Positions 11,337 to 22,261 of a DNA stretch of 64,000 nucleotides are shown in pieces. The notes beneath the pieces are model-generated. The model was not told the DNA's origin and made no database searches. It was given only the letters and a program-made list of their open reading frames with translations. Both the position numbers and the translations under genes were made by a program. Position 1 is the stretch's first letter; each line of letters begins with the position of its first letter. The DNA is taken from NCBI RefSeq assembly GCF_025766255.1, contig NW_026516666.1, forward strand, positions 682,001 through 746,000, written 5' to 3'. The stretch comes from Zychaea mexicana. Lineage: Eukaryota; Mucoromycota; Mucoromycetes; Mucorales; Lichtheimiaceae.

Positions 11337-13550
11337 TTACGCCTTGTATAACAGATCCACAAAGCCAGCTGCGACATCTTCAACGATTGTCCGGTCTGGA
11401 ATGCTTGCAGCTGTTCCATAAATACCAGCTGTCGTTCCCTTAGACTTTGATGGATCGGCAACCAGCTCTGCTACGACTTCCTTGAGATCTTGTGCAAACT
11501 TTTCGGCACTAGGCACCCATGGTAACGTGACAGAGATGTGAAGTGCAGCAGGGTTTTGGAGTGGGCTAAGGTTCCAACCACGCTCTGAAAGCATATCTCC
11601 AACATCGTAAATGTTTATTGGTTCGGCGGCGCCAAAGGCAATGACAGAGGCAATAGGGTTACCGACGACATGAAGCTGAGAAATCGATCGTACGCTACAT
11701 GTATGTCTTTAGAGTCAGACACGAGTACTTCGTTCCTGTTTACATCAAGTGGACTTACGTATTTTCGATGAGTTGACGTGCTCCAACTATACTTCTGCAC
11801 GACTCGAGATAGCCATCTTCGCCCACGTTGATCAAAGCTGCCCAGCAGCCGGCGATCAATGCGCCCGGTCTTTATAAAAAAAAAGGAAAATATATCCATA
11901 AATACAATTTTTCTTTCTTTTCACCAGATAAGTGAGAGAAAGAGAGAAGCCCTTACCTTGACCCAGCAATACTGGGAGAAGCATAAATACCACCTGTCCA
12001 GTCTGAGCACAAGAAGTACTGATACTTGCGAATCTTTTTGCTACGGTACATTACAATAGACGAGCCCTTTGGAGCAAAGCCATACTACACAGAGAAAGAG
12101 AGACCATGTATTAGCATCAAGACCTTCTGCTCGGTCCAAAGTGCCGCACGTTTATTGCTTACCTTGTGTGTGTCACACGAGATGGATGTGACACCATCAA
12201 CTCTAAAATCAAATGGAACAGTGGGCAGACCAGCCTTTTCGAGGAACGGCATGATGAAACTTCCAAGACAGCAGTCGACGTGAAGACCAATCTTATGCTT
12301 TTTGGCAAGTTTGCCCAGCGACACAATATCGTCTGCGGTGCCGTGAGGGAAATTGATAGCCGAGCCAGCAATCTATATAGTTTATAGCATAGCGCATGTA
12401 GAATTAGCAAAGACAAACTACGAGCTCTTAAAGCCCACTACTTGCCATAATTGTGTTGCTTGTAATTGCTCTCGCCATCTTTTTGAGATTGACTTGACCA
12501 GTTACTGGGTCAGCCGGAATAAGGATCAATTTGATGTTAAAGTATCCGGAGGCCTTCATGAAGGCAGCATGGATCGTCTCGGGTACCACCCTATTCGTTG
12601 GGATGTTAGTTCATACCTTCACATGCTCATGCATTGATCCAGCTTTTTCCCATCCTTTGCTTACATTTCAGGGTAATGGATGCCCTTCAGATCCTTGCAC
12701 ATATCGCGGTACGCCTTGCATGCCATGATAATACTCTCAGTGCCGCCACTCGTCATGGTGCCACAGCCCTCTGCTGGCGCATTGTACATGCTCAGTACCA
12801 TGGCAACAGATTCAGCTTCCATGCGACGTACGCCAGGGAAGACTTCGGGATGCAATGGGTTAGAGACGGCATACATCCGATAGGCGTCAGCCAAGAGGTT
12901 AGTCAGATCTTCACCGCCATGATACACTGTGCCGGAAACTTTGCCACCTTCCCAATCCAAGGCCCGCATTTCCTGGAAGCTGTAGAAAGGGAGAAATTAT
13001 TCGACCGTTCTTTTCGCGTATATGCCTCAATCCTCAATTTCTACCTAGAACCGCTCTCTCTCACTTTTTTTTTACCTTTTCAGATTTTCCAGTACTTTAT
13101 CTGCTGAGAGCCCATGCTTTGGGAGTGTCACGTTCTGTACCACATTATCACCCTCGCGAGACATGATCGAATGCTCCATATCTTTCAGCGTTTTACCCAA
13201 CTCAGCGTCAATTTTGGCCTGCACGGCTGGTAAACGACGCATTTGTTTGAAAAATGCCTATATCCCAGCCATTGCATTTAGCTTCCTCGCAACCAACCTG
13301 TCCGGCACCTTTGAAAAAAGAACCCATGTTTTAAATTTCATACCCGCTTCACGTAAGCCTGTAAATCCTGGATGGCTCGAATAGGACCACCGACAAGGAA
13401 CTTGCGGTAAAGAAACGACCAGTAATTCAGAAGCACGAGAATGAACACAATGTTCTTGACAATGGTGAGTCTTCGTCCGTCCAACGCGGCTTCAACCGCG
13501 CGGTATACTTGGCTCACGGTGGCCATTGGCTTGGAGAGTTCGTTGGCCAT
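11337..13550 (-). CDS. DPL1: Sphingosine-1-phosphate lyase
   Basis: Eight exons (13344-13550, 13076-13257, 12665-12979, 12446-12590, 12163-12372, 11957-12084, 11759-11869, 11337-11694) give 551 residues, normal for the family. An N-terminal membrane segment lies around residues 29-52 ([18 protein letters not shown]). The PLP-dependent fold follows, with [16 protein letters not shown] and the PLP lysine K353 in SCDTHKYGF. The enzyme cleaves long-chain base phosphates to phosphoethanolamine and a fatty aldehyde at the ER, the exit step of sphingolipid breakdown. The intron after 12446 begins GC rather than GT and must be spliced as GC-AG to keep frame. A long CT tract on the coding strand lies just upstream of the start. 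Confidence 0.93.
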
Positions 13551-13622
13551 TAGTGCTTTTTATTGTTAAAAAATAACACAAACGAAAAAGTGAAAAGGGA
13601 AAAAACGTGTGTCGGGAGAAGA

Positions 13623-13626
<4 letters not shown>

Positions 13627-13676
<50 letters not shown>
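13627..13676. repeat. (GA)n microsatellite upstream of DPL1
   Basis: An uninterrupted run of about 24 GA units, followed by shorter interrupted runs to about 13698. It lies 75-150 bases upstream of the DPL1 start codon and reads as a CT tract on the DPL1 coding strand. Pyrimidine tracts are common in fungal promoters. The Arg-Glu frame it produces is not a gene. Confidence 0.9.
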
Positions 13677-14111
13677 ACGGGAGAGAGAGAGAGCACGGAG
13701 CAAAATTTAAACAGGTATTCTTGCATTACCCGTTTTTTTTTTTTTTCCCTTGTTCCCTTATTTGATCGAATGTCAGCTAACGCACGCGTGCAGCAAGGCA
13801 TTGCACAAGAGCATCCCGTAATATGCAGATATAAGACTCGCATCCATGTTGTTACATCTACTGACTTCCTGCATACATGCATGTCCTCTCCATGCATATC
13901 CCTCTATGTCTATGATCGTCATCATGTAGGATTGGATACTCCCGCGTTTATGTCAGCAGAACGCATATAAAACGGGAATTTATAGTGCAAGTACGTAAAT
14001 GAGAAAATAAAGACATCAAGGCATGGTGTAAATAGTAACAACAAAAAATATGTAGTTGCGACCGGTATTGTAACATGTAAAGATCACAAGACAATTCAAC
14101 AACCCCAATTA

Positions 14112-14385
14112 GCATAGTCACTCAAAGCTTCTTTCGACATTTAGTCCCGATCGTTCAACGGTTTGGATTAGACAAGAACAGAGCTGCATTGGTTGCCATG
14201 GGTAAGTAAGAAAAGAGCCATTTATTGAACAAGGTTTGGAGTAACATGCCTCTCTTTTAGCTGCTTCAACTGTTGGTGGTTATATTGTTTCGCAGTATGC
14301 CTACGAGCACTGTCGCAAAGTGTATGGATCGTTTAACACTGCCGTAGAGGAGGCGCTGCATGAACAGCAGCATGATAAAAAGTGA
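14112..14385 (+). CDS. Small protein, spliced 3' part (start unresolved)
   Basis: Two joined segments (about 14112-14201 and 14261-14385) form one frame ending at TGA 14383-14385: VPIVQRFGLDKNRAALVAM, then AASTVGGYIVSQYAYEHC and a charged tail. The intron has good GTAAGT and TTTTAG ends and phase is kept, so it looks like a real gene of under 100 residues. No in-frame ATG precedes the first segment before a stop, so another 5' exon must exist in 13700-14110. A short amphipathic segment and small size would fit a mitochondrial protein, but I recognise no family. Confidence 0.5.
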
Positions 14386-15107
14386 CTTTCTAAGACACGT
14401 ACTAGCGTGACGACTTCCTCGATCATGTCTAACGGTAGTACCAATGATTCATAGTACATTTTTCATTTTTGAATCAATCATCAGTGATATAATAAAACCA
14501 GGCATTGTCAATATATTATTTGGCAAATAACATATTTCGCCCCTTTCTTCCTCCTTTATCTCCACACCCCTTTTGTTGCTCTCCCGTACATCGCATGGCG
14601 TATCTATCTAATACGGCCATTCTCCTATATTCCCGTCGGTGGGTGGGCCGCCGGTCGGTGTTGTGGTGGCGTGCCACGCGACACTCGGCACACGGGCCGA
14701 ATGGGTGGCCCGCAGCCCGAAACGACGGTCCGGTCCAACCAATGGGGAGCTTATTGCGCTTTCAGGTGGACAAACGCACATCGATTTCTTGGACCAATGT
14801 TTATGTACCTTCTGCATAAAAGTATTGTACGCTTTGATAATGCACCTTTTTTATTTACTGATTATAGTGCATGATGTACAGTAGAGGGACGTAGCGTATC
14901 CTTAACCGGGCTAACAATGCCAATACATATTGAAAGATGAATGACACAACTGTGGACGCTCGAAAAACGGTCATTGTTGAGTTGCTGACAAGCTACATAT
15001 CGCAGTGGTATTGACACTTTGTGTTTATTTGGTATATATTTTGAGTTTATGCAGAGACAAGTATAGTTACTAAGGTGAATAAATTCATTGTAGCTGCTTG
15101 TAAGCTA
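14386..15107. other. Convergent spacer with a GC-rich island
   Basis: Spacer between the 3' ends of two convergent genes. Bases about 14635-14775 are strikingly G+C rich next to AT-rich surroundings. They include the palindrome TGGCGTGCCA and a CCAATGG sequence near 14739. Frames through the island show no family resemblance. The rest is AT-rich and looks empty. Confidence 0.5.
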
Positions 15108-16066
15108 TTAATTATACGGACGCCTATGACTAGTATCACTCTTGGGGATAGGAAAGCCCATTCGTAAAGCAACACGTATATGTTCGGGAGTACGATAGCC
15201 ACTGCGTTCCAATTCTGGAGGCCATGGTGGTAATGATGCTTCCACTTCTTTCATCTCCTCCTCCTCCAAAGATTTTGGCTGCACGAACTTTGTCGATGAT
15301 GATAATAGCAGAAGATGTGACCAGATGTAACCAGCGAAAGCTACTGAGCCAGTGGAAGAAGAGGAGGAAGCACAAAGTAATTGGAGGAAGCACATGTTCA
15401 TGGCGGTATAGCCAAGGGCAAGAATTTCATCCGCTAGCATCGTCTTGTTCTCGGTTTGGAAAAACTTGTCTAGATAGAACTTGACAACGCGTAAAACAAA
15501 GTGCTTGCAGTTGCTGGTGGCTATATCGTACTTGTCATTGTAAAATGCATTGTAGAGCTTGAAACGTAATAAATTGAACGGAAAAACTACGTCGAATAAC
15601 TTTTGCTTGTTATCAAAACCTGGCTCGCCTCGTTTGTACACAGCGCTATGGCGTACACCTGTGTTTGGATTGATTTCCATCACGTAGTGCTTAAGTCCAT
15701 CTTGAGTGTAGAAAAGTTTCCAATGTTTCCAACACGGAAGATTGGCGCTGTGTCCAGGAAGATTGTCTAAAAACGGATCAATTGGCATGAATGCGATATA
15801 GAATGTCGTTACCGCATTACTTTTTGCGGTTGTAGAAGGATCAACTAGCATGACCTGATGCTTTGTAGAAAAAATATAAAGTACTGCGATAAAAAAAGAA
15901 AGAAGGGCGTGTGAGCAAGGAAAATGACGAGGATACATATTTTGTGAGAAAAACCACTTATATGTATAAGAAGGGTATATAATGAGCCACCTACTGAAAC
16001 AGTATTTAAAGTATGGATGATATTATAACATCGTGCGTTGACGAAGCGCTTTTCGTTTGTAGTCAT
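15108..16066 (-). CDS. Possible LRAT/NlpC-P60-like (permuted papain fold) protein
   Basis: Two exons (15995-16066 and 15108-15860) join in phase 0 to 274 residues. Residues 68-85 contain KHWKLFY and LKHYVMEI, and C142 lies in SNCKHFVLRVVKFYLD. A His on an early strand followed by an NC-x-HF motif is the pattern of the LRAT/HRASLS family, whose Cys is the acyl-enzyme nucleophile. The C-terminal part has hydrophobic stretches around residues 185-225 that may sit in a membrane, then an acidic and proline-rich tail. The family assignment rests on the motif alone and the spacing is not canonical, so function is uncertain. No neighbour suggests a pathway. Confidence 0.45.
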
Positions 16067-17028
16067 TGTCTTGAATCTCTATATAAATCTAGGCCTTCGT
16101 TTCATAAAATGTAAAAGTATTGTTTTTTTTTATCAATTGTACGTATTAGAACTGGCGTAAGTCTTCACAATGAGAACTATTGGTGCATCATCATTAAATT
16201 GATACTTCACTCAGATGCTCTCTCTACTAAACGGGCATTATTATCATATGGAAAGCATGATCCGTGACCAGTGAGAGTTCAGTATCGTGTCATGAACGAT
16301 AATGAACGTCATACTCGTAAGCAATCAATGGTGACAGTGTGATACTAGACACATTAGACTCTAATTGCTTTTTTCTTCATCCGTACCTTACTGCAAGAGC
16401 TGAGCAAAAACTTCAGTATGTTTAACAGACTGACGCCCTGAAAAGAAGAGTTTAATTAGATGATACAACATACCACATCTTTTCTGGATAGTTTTCCAAT
16501 AAAGTCAGGACCAGTTGCTCGAGTTGACCACGATGTCAGAACCACTCTTCCCAAATTGACAGCTATTATATTCCTTTAACTGTTCCAGTAGCACACAAAG
16601 CTGTAATAACTTTTTTTTGAAATGCTATCGTTGACAATTCTGCAGATAAAACGGTAGACGATTTCGTCCTGTAGTGATACTACAGATATAATTTACCTTA
16701 TGGATCATGAACGTCTGGTCACATTTAGTTAGGGCCACTTAAGTAAAAGACAGCTAATAGTCATAGGCAACCTGGCGATTATGATCTGAAAATGTTTTTT
16801 CCACTTCGATGAAGGAGTGTACATAGACGGACGACAAGAAGCCTGGCTCGGTGGCCATATCCGTAGTGAGGAATTTTCGTCTACCGGTCACAACAAATAT
16901 TGTAAAGAAAGGAAAAAATAGGTAGACGCAAGTGCAAAGTGTATATTTGATGATATGTTTGTTTACGCGAGAAAAGTATTGAAAACTATTACAAATATAT
17001 GGGGAAAAATAAAGTTGTGGTTGAGTAA
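16067..17028. other. Spacer, no gene recognised
   Basis: About 960 AT-rich bases between the LRAT-like gene start and the 3' end of the exonuclease/transposase-like gene. Several stop codons interrupt every frame. I looked here for the end of a transposable element and saw no convincing inverted repeat or target duplication. Confidence 0.4.
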
Positions 17029-20000
17029 CTAGTTCAATTTCTTTCTTTTTCGTGTATTATCATTATTTGCACTACATGATGGGTGAGATCTGTTTTGACT
17101 GCCAGGGCAATTTTGTGGATCAGTGCAGCCTTCATTTTGACAAGTCCGGGAATATTTTTGCTGTTTCTTTGGTGGTAGGCTTTTGAGGAAATCAGCACGG
17201 CTTATGCTTGATGGTGATGATGATGGAGCTCTAGGTTGCATTTGCCGTATATAATGCTGTTGGTGTTGCGGCTGGATTGCTTGTTGCTGAGGTGTAGGAC
17301 TATAGTGCATATGCTGCTGCACTTGGAATGATGGATATAATTGCGGCGGAGGCAGTTGCGGTTGTAGTGTAAATGTAGTAGGCGGTGGCGGTAATGCTGA
17401 CATGGGTGGACGTGCAAAGGAATACAAATCAGATTGGCTGTAAACTTGTTGTTGCTGTTGCATTGGCCGTGGAGCAAGCGGTTGGTAGACAGAAGATCTA
17501 GATTGCAGTCGTCTGGATGTACTACGTTGTATTGAGGATGGCAGTGTCGGTGCTGGCGGATTCGATCGAGGCTCCAAGACTTCAGCAGTACGATCAGAGT
17601 TATCACGTATTTGGGATCGTGGGCGAGCTGTACCTTCCAAGCTATTCCTTATCACCGCGTTCTGACTCCATTTGTTGAAATGTGTGCGCAGATACTGTGG
17701 GTACTTATAAAAAATATTGCGCCCGTCAGTATGTGTCGAGTTCCATGACTTGGCAAAAACGGTCCACCTCGTTGAGTTCGGTTGCTGACTGTTGTAGAAT
17801 TGAGATATCTGTCGGTTGAACAAAGCTACCTCTTCTTTTGTATGTACAGGTAGTATTGGATACCGGGTGCCTTGACGAGATGCTAAATATGCTGCTCTCA
17901 CAGCTGCATTATCTCGTTTGTTGGCCTGTTCAATTGATGGTCTGTAACGCTGCATGCCATATGTATCCAAGCTTTCGTCGCTCGTCTTGCAAATGTCAAA
18001 CTTTTCTTCAGTCGAGGCCAACAGATCCGTGTTCTGCCAATCAAGCCAATGTTTTGGTAGCTGCAATTCGCGTCGCAAGTATGCAAGCTGGATTTTGTTA
18101 TTCATCCATATATCGTAATGTCCCTTGTATTGTTTGCCTGTGCGATTCAGCGTACCAACCTGCCACATAAGAAAATGTTCGAGTTGTTCAGTAAATTGGT
18201 CACTTTTTTCAGGCTATGAGATACACTTACATGTAAATTATGTTGTGTTCGATATTCGACAAGCAAATTAACCGCAAATCTCGGACTCGCATTGAAAGCT
18301 CCAAAATGCCTCTTTAAATTCTGGTGCACACCGCCCTCAAGAGAGTTTGTTCCCCTTAGACATTGATATACTGCCAAACCATTTTCATCCCGTCGTCGAA
18401 ACAAGTACAATGATGTCCCAGGTGGATCGCTCAAATATCCTTTGCCAATAAGCTGTAGCAAATTTCGTGCGTCTTTCCAGGCCTGTTTGTCAAATAAAGG
18501 TCGACCACTTGAGGCGCATTTCAGAGGTCCAAACGTCATGAATAAATCGTACACATCTTGTACAATTTTTGATGGTGGTGGGACAACGCGGCGTATTCGC
18601 TCGTTAATCCAAGATTTGCGACGCCAACGAACTAAAATAACATGGTTTTGATATTTCAAATTAAGCTTGTTGTCGCCCACAATGAAAGAGAATCATATAG
18701 ATATATACCCAATTCAAATCTCTCTCCTTTTTCATGCAGAACCCGGGTGACAGCTGCAACATCTCCAGAATCCATCCACAAAATTGCGTCGGTTAATTTA
18801 CGTTGGAATTCTATGCGTAACCCATGTTTCTTTGGTATTGAGATTCTCTTGAGCGCATGCCAAGCATCTTGGACGATTCTGGTGTGGATGGCGTTATCTT
18901 GTTCCAAGCGTTGTGGTCGATACTTTTGTAAAATAGGATCGAGGAGGTGACTGCCATAAATCTTGGAGCTCTCGTCGATAGCTAAAGTGTTTGGCGTTGG
19001 TACCGGCATATCATCGTCACTGTCGTCTTCCGAGTCGGTTTCATTAATATCCCATGCTTGCACGTCATTGTCGCTGCTATGATCAGTTTGACCACCTTGC
19101 GATTCCGGATGATCCACGCTCTGCGATATGTTTAGTGTTTCCTCGTTGTGCACGGTGGCGACAGGCTTAATAAGTTGATAACAAGGACGGAGTGACAACA
19201 AACGCACTAATATACAAAACGGAGCAGCACCAAATGACGAAAGTGGCTGGCTATCACATAATTGCAACTTTGCCGCAGGGACCAAGACAGTAGTAACTTC
19301 AACCAGTGCACGATTTTCCGTTATCGTCCGCTTATTAAAGATTCTGGAAAAAAGTCAGGGTTAGCTTAATATTAGTAATATGATTTGACTTATTGTGTTA
19401 TTCCTACTATGAATTGGTGCAAGCAAGGAGTAAGTAAGGGAGAGAATATGTACATACCCACTTTGTCTAGCATCGCTGATTTTCCCGCGCGCCACCTCCA
19501 CAGTACCATCGTCGCTTAGTACTGTTACATGTACACCAGCTCGTCGATTTATGATGTCGTTTCTAGGCGATGTCACTTGGAGATAAATTTGCCGACTACT
19601 CCAGGCATCCAAAGCTGCATAGTGTACTTGCTCGTCAGTAAGTCGACCTTCCCAATTGCCTTGTTGTAAATCCTTGGATAGACGATGTTGTAGAATTGTT
19701 GCGCACATATCTGCCAGACTTGTTCCAGTAATTGGTTTGCATTTGTACTCGTTGCATATTGTCAACAGGTCCACGACATTGGATGCTTGAAGGTTATTGA
19801 ATTGTTGAGGAAAAGATTGTGAAAGCCGAGTGATATCATTTGCGATGTTACGCCCAACCTTGATGATATCTTTGCGATTAAGCAGCGTCCAGATAGCATG
19901 TGGCAATGATGATAACTTCTCCAGCTTTAATATTGATACTCGGTCGTCATATGCAACTTGTATTATTGATACTGGATGCCACGTTGGATCATTTTCATGA

Positions 20001-21475
20001 AATGTCCACTCTGCGTCAAGACCAACGACGATCGGTTGCTGTTCAGTGCCATTTTGTTCGAGTAGTGGTGTCAAAGCAGCTTCGATTTGCAAAGGTGAGC
20101 TGTGAATTGTTACTGAAATTGTTGGTGGTAGCTGTAGCTGCGGCAGATGATAATATGGATCAGCGACTATACGTGGATGAACTTCAGTACGAAGAGATTC
20201 GATTTGTGTTTCAAAAAACTGTTTATCGGCCTCGACTTTGTCAGTAAAAAGGATTTCTGGGTGACGATGACCATGGGCAGTAAGACTTTGTAGCATGGCT
20301 AATCGCAAAAATTAGTTTCGGTTACTGTAATGCAATCAGAGGAAATTGTAAGAAAGAAAGTATAGTATACCTTGTATTCCTTGTTCTATGTGATCCATGG
20401 ATGTAGTAGGCACAAAAGCTTGATACCGAATCTCTCCGTATTCGTTTGTCATTGATACCAACCCTTCAAAAATTTTGCACGAATCCAGTTTGCAAAGATG
20501 CTTTGTCACCTATTATCAAAAACAAACAAAGCACTTGTCAGAATATATACACAAAAGCAAATAAATTAAACTCACCTTATGGCTGTGGTCAATGTTGATT
20601 ATGGTGGCTGGTAGAGAACTCATGTGGTTGTAGTGGTCGTTTATATGCATTTCAACAAATTCATTGTACATTTTTGTGAGATACTTAGGACCAGGTGTCG
20701 AACCACCATATCCATCTCGATCATCGAATGATGGGAAATTCTTGAACTGCCTTGATGCCGAGTGCACTGGTTTATAAAACGAATTGATTGCTGACTGTCT
20801 AGTGGGTGATGGATTTTGCTGTTCGTTAGAATGTTCTTGCTGCTGTGGTCTTCCTTCCGCATACTGCCATTCAATTTTGTCGTGTCGCAGGTGGTGTCTA
20901 GTGCTCAATGCTTTTGCAAATGGACCGGGCCCCATTCCGTTACCAAAGCACAGCCGCATATTTGTCATCAACTCCTTGGATACACCACTTTTATGTGAAA
21001 GTGTGGCCGGGTATTCGAGCGCAAGTTGTATGGGTAGCGATTTTTCTATCAAGTTCTCGTCTGTGCCCATAATTGTGTTGACGTCGCATCCGTCGTTTTT
21101 GCATTGATATCGATAGGATAGGATGTAAAAAAAGTCGTCGTCGTCTGCGATGCGTCTGGCAAGTGGGTTTGATGGAAATCCAAGCTCTGTGAGTTTTTGC
21201 TTGCACTTGGGACACTTGAGCTCTTCTACCAAAAGGTGGACAAGCCAAACGAACACACGTGGCAAATATAAGTCGGTTGGTTCAAAGTATTTCTTCTTGT
21301 ACATAGCGAAAAAGGGCGCTGGTGGCAAAACCCAAAAGGTCTTGTTTTCGTAGCAAGCTGGCATTCCTTTGCTTCTTCTTTCTCTGTCAATTTTGTTGCG
21401 GACACTTGTCAGGTACGGCTCAAATACTTTAGGCGTTGCCAAGGTTTCCTCATCGCGTCCCACCATCGGTGTCAT
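17029..21475 (-). CDS. DEDDy exonuclease joined to transposase-like domain, 1,348 residues
   Basis: Six exons (20576-21475, 20371-20509, 19458-20298, 18709-19343, 18231-18631, 17029-18159) join without stop or frameshift. Residues 1-300 hold a Cys pair region (CPKC at 88-91, CKNDGC at 125-130) resembling what I recall as Pfam DUF6729. Residues about 435-585 are an RNase D/WRN-type 3'-5' exonuclease with all motifs: D441/E443 (VGLDAEW), D501 (NIANDITRL), Y573/D577 (HYAALDAW). An acidic linker follows. Then a region with VQDAWHALKRI (D786), RGTNSLEGGVHQ (E937) and TGKQYKGHYDIW matches a multicopy fungal family I recall as transposase-like. The Gln/Pro-rich tail ends in a Cys cluster ending CPG...C. 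The start is the first in-frame ATG; a further upstream exon is possible. Confidence 0.7.
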
Positions 21476-22261
21476 TAAATCGTTAAACTGATGAAAAATA
21501 AATGAGCAAAATTGAGAGAATGTCCCTCAATAAGTGAGAGTCGAGCAGTGGAAACATACTTCACTGTGTGTAGATATGTCAAACGTAAAAAAGTACTTTT
21601 TGACAGTGTCGTGTCAAAGTGGTTGTAGCAGCAGTAACCCGAGTATTCACCCTGCACTAGGGTTCCCAGCAGCTATATATATACTGCGGAACGCACTCAA
21701 GCTTTTGTGTAACGCTGGCTGTTATTCTTTATTCCTGATTGGACAGACTTTATTCCACCTTTGTTATTGGCGTAAATAACAATGCCGCACTTTATTTTTT
21801 ACAAGCAATTGGTCAGTTTTTCTATACCGCACTTTATTCTGTAAATTTAACTGGCTAGGTCTCTACGGGTACCGCCCGACTGCCAGAAGCCTCCAATTCG
21901 CTGCCTCTGAAATCATCCCATCTTTTTATTTTTTTGAATCCCAGCACTATTTTTCTTTTTTTGCTTTCGTCACTTTGAAGTGTAAAACAGCTAGAGCGTC
22001 CAGTGTGACAACAAAACTTTTATGTTCGTTATAGGAAGGTGTAAACAGTGCAAGGTAAAGAAAATAAAACTCTTTGAAAAAATAAAGGAATCATGAAAGA
22101 AAGAGAATGGTTTCATTGTTGGTAACTTGTGTATTCGTGTTTTGTTTGTGTAGAAAAGTGGTCGATTAAAGAACGACAGCGCATCGTACGCTTGGTCTGC
22201 TGCACGGTTATGTCATAATATATGGGTAGAAGGCCTCATCGATGGTAATGGTGCAACAACG
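21476..22261. promoter_or_regulatory. Divergent spacer between exonuclease gene and PPR gene
   Basis: About 790 bases. The motif CCGCACTTTATT occurs twice, near 21784 and 21828. Upstream of the PPR start is a possible 5'-UTR intron donor near 22060. A 61-codon minus-strand frame at 21475-21657 cannot be spliced in phase to the exonuclease gene with the sites I see. Confidence 0.4.

Noticed and set aside
13563..13970. Arg-Glu repeat frame over the GA microsatellite
   Set aside because: A dinucleotide repeat stays open in several frames by chance. There is no start context or homology, and it overlaps the DPL1 promoter.
16067..22261. Terminal inverted repeats or target duplications around the exonuclease/transposase-like gene
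   Set aside because: I compared both flanks by eye and found only AT-rich chance matches and polyadenylation-like AATAAA; an alignment of several genomic copies is needed.
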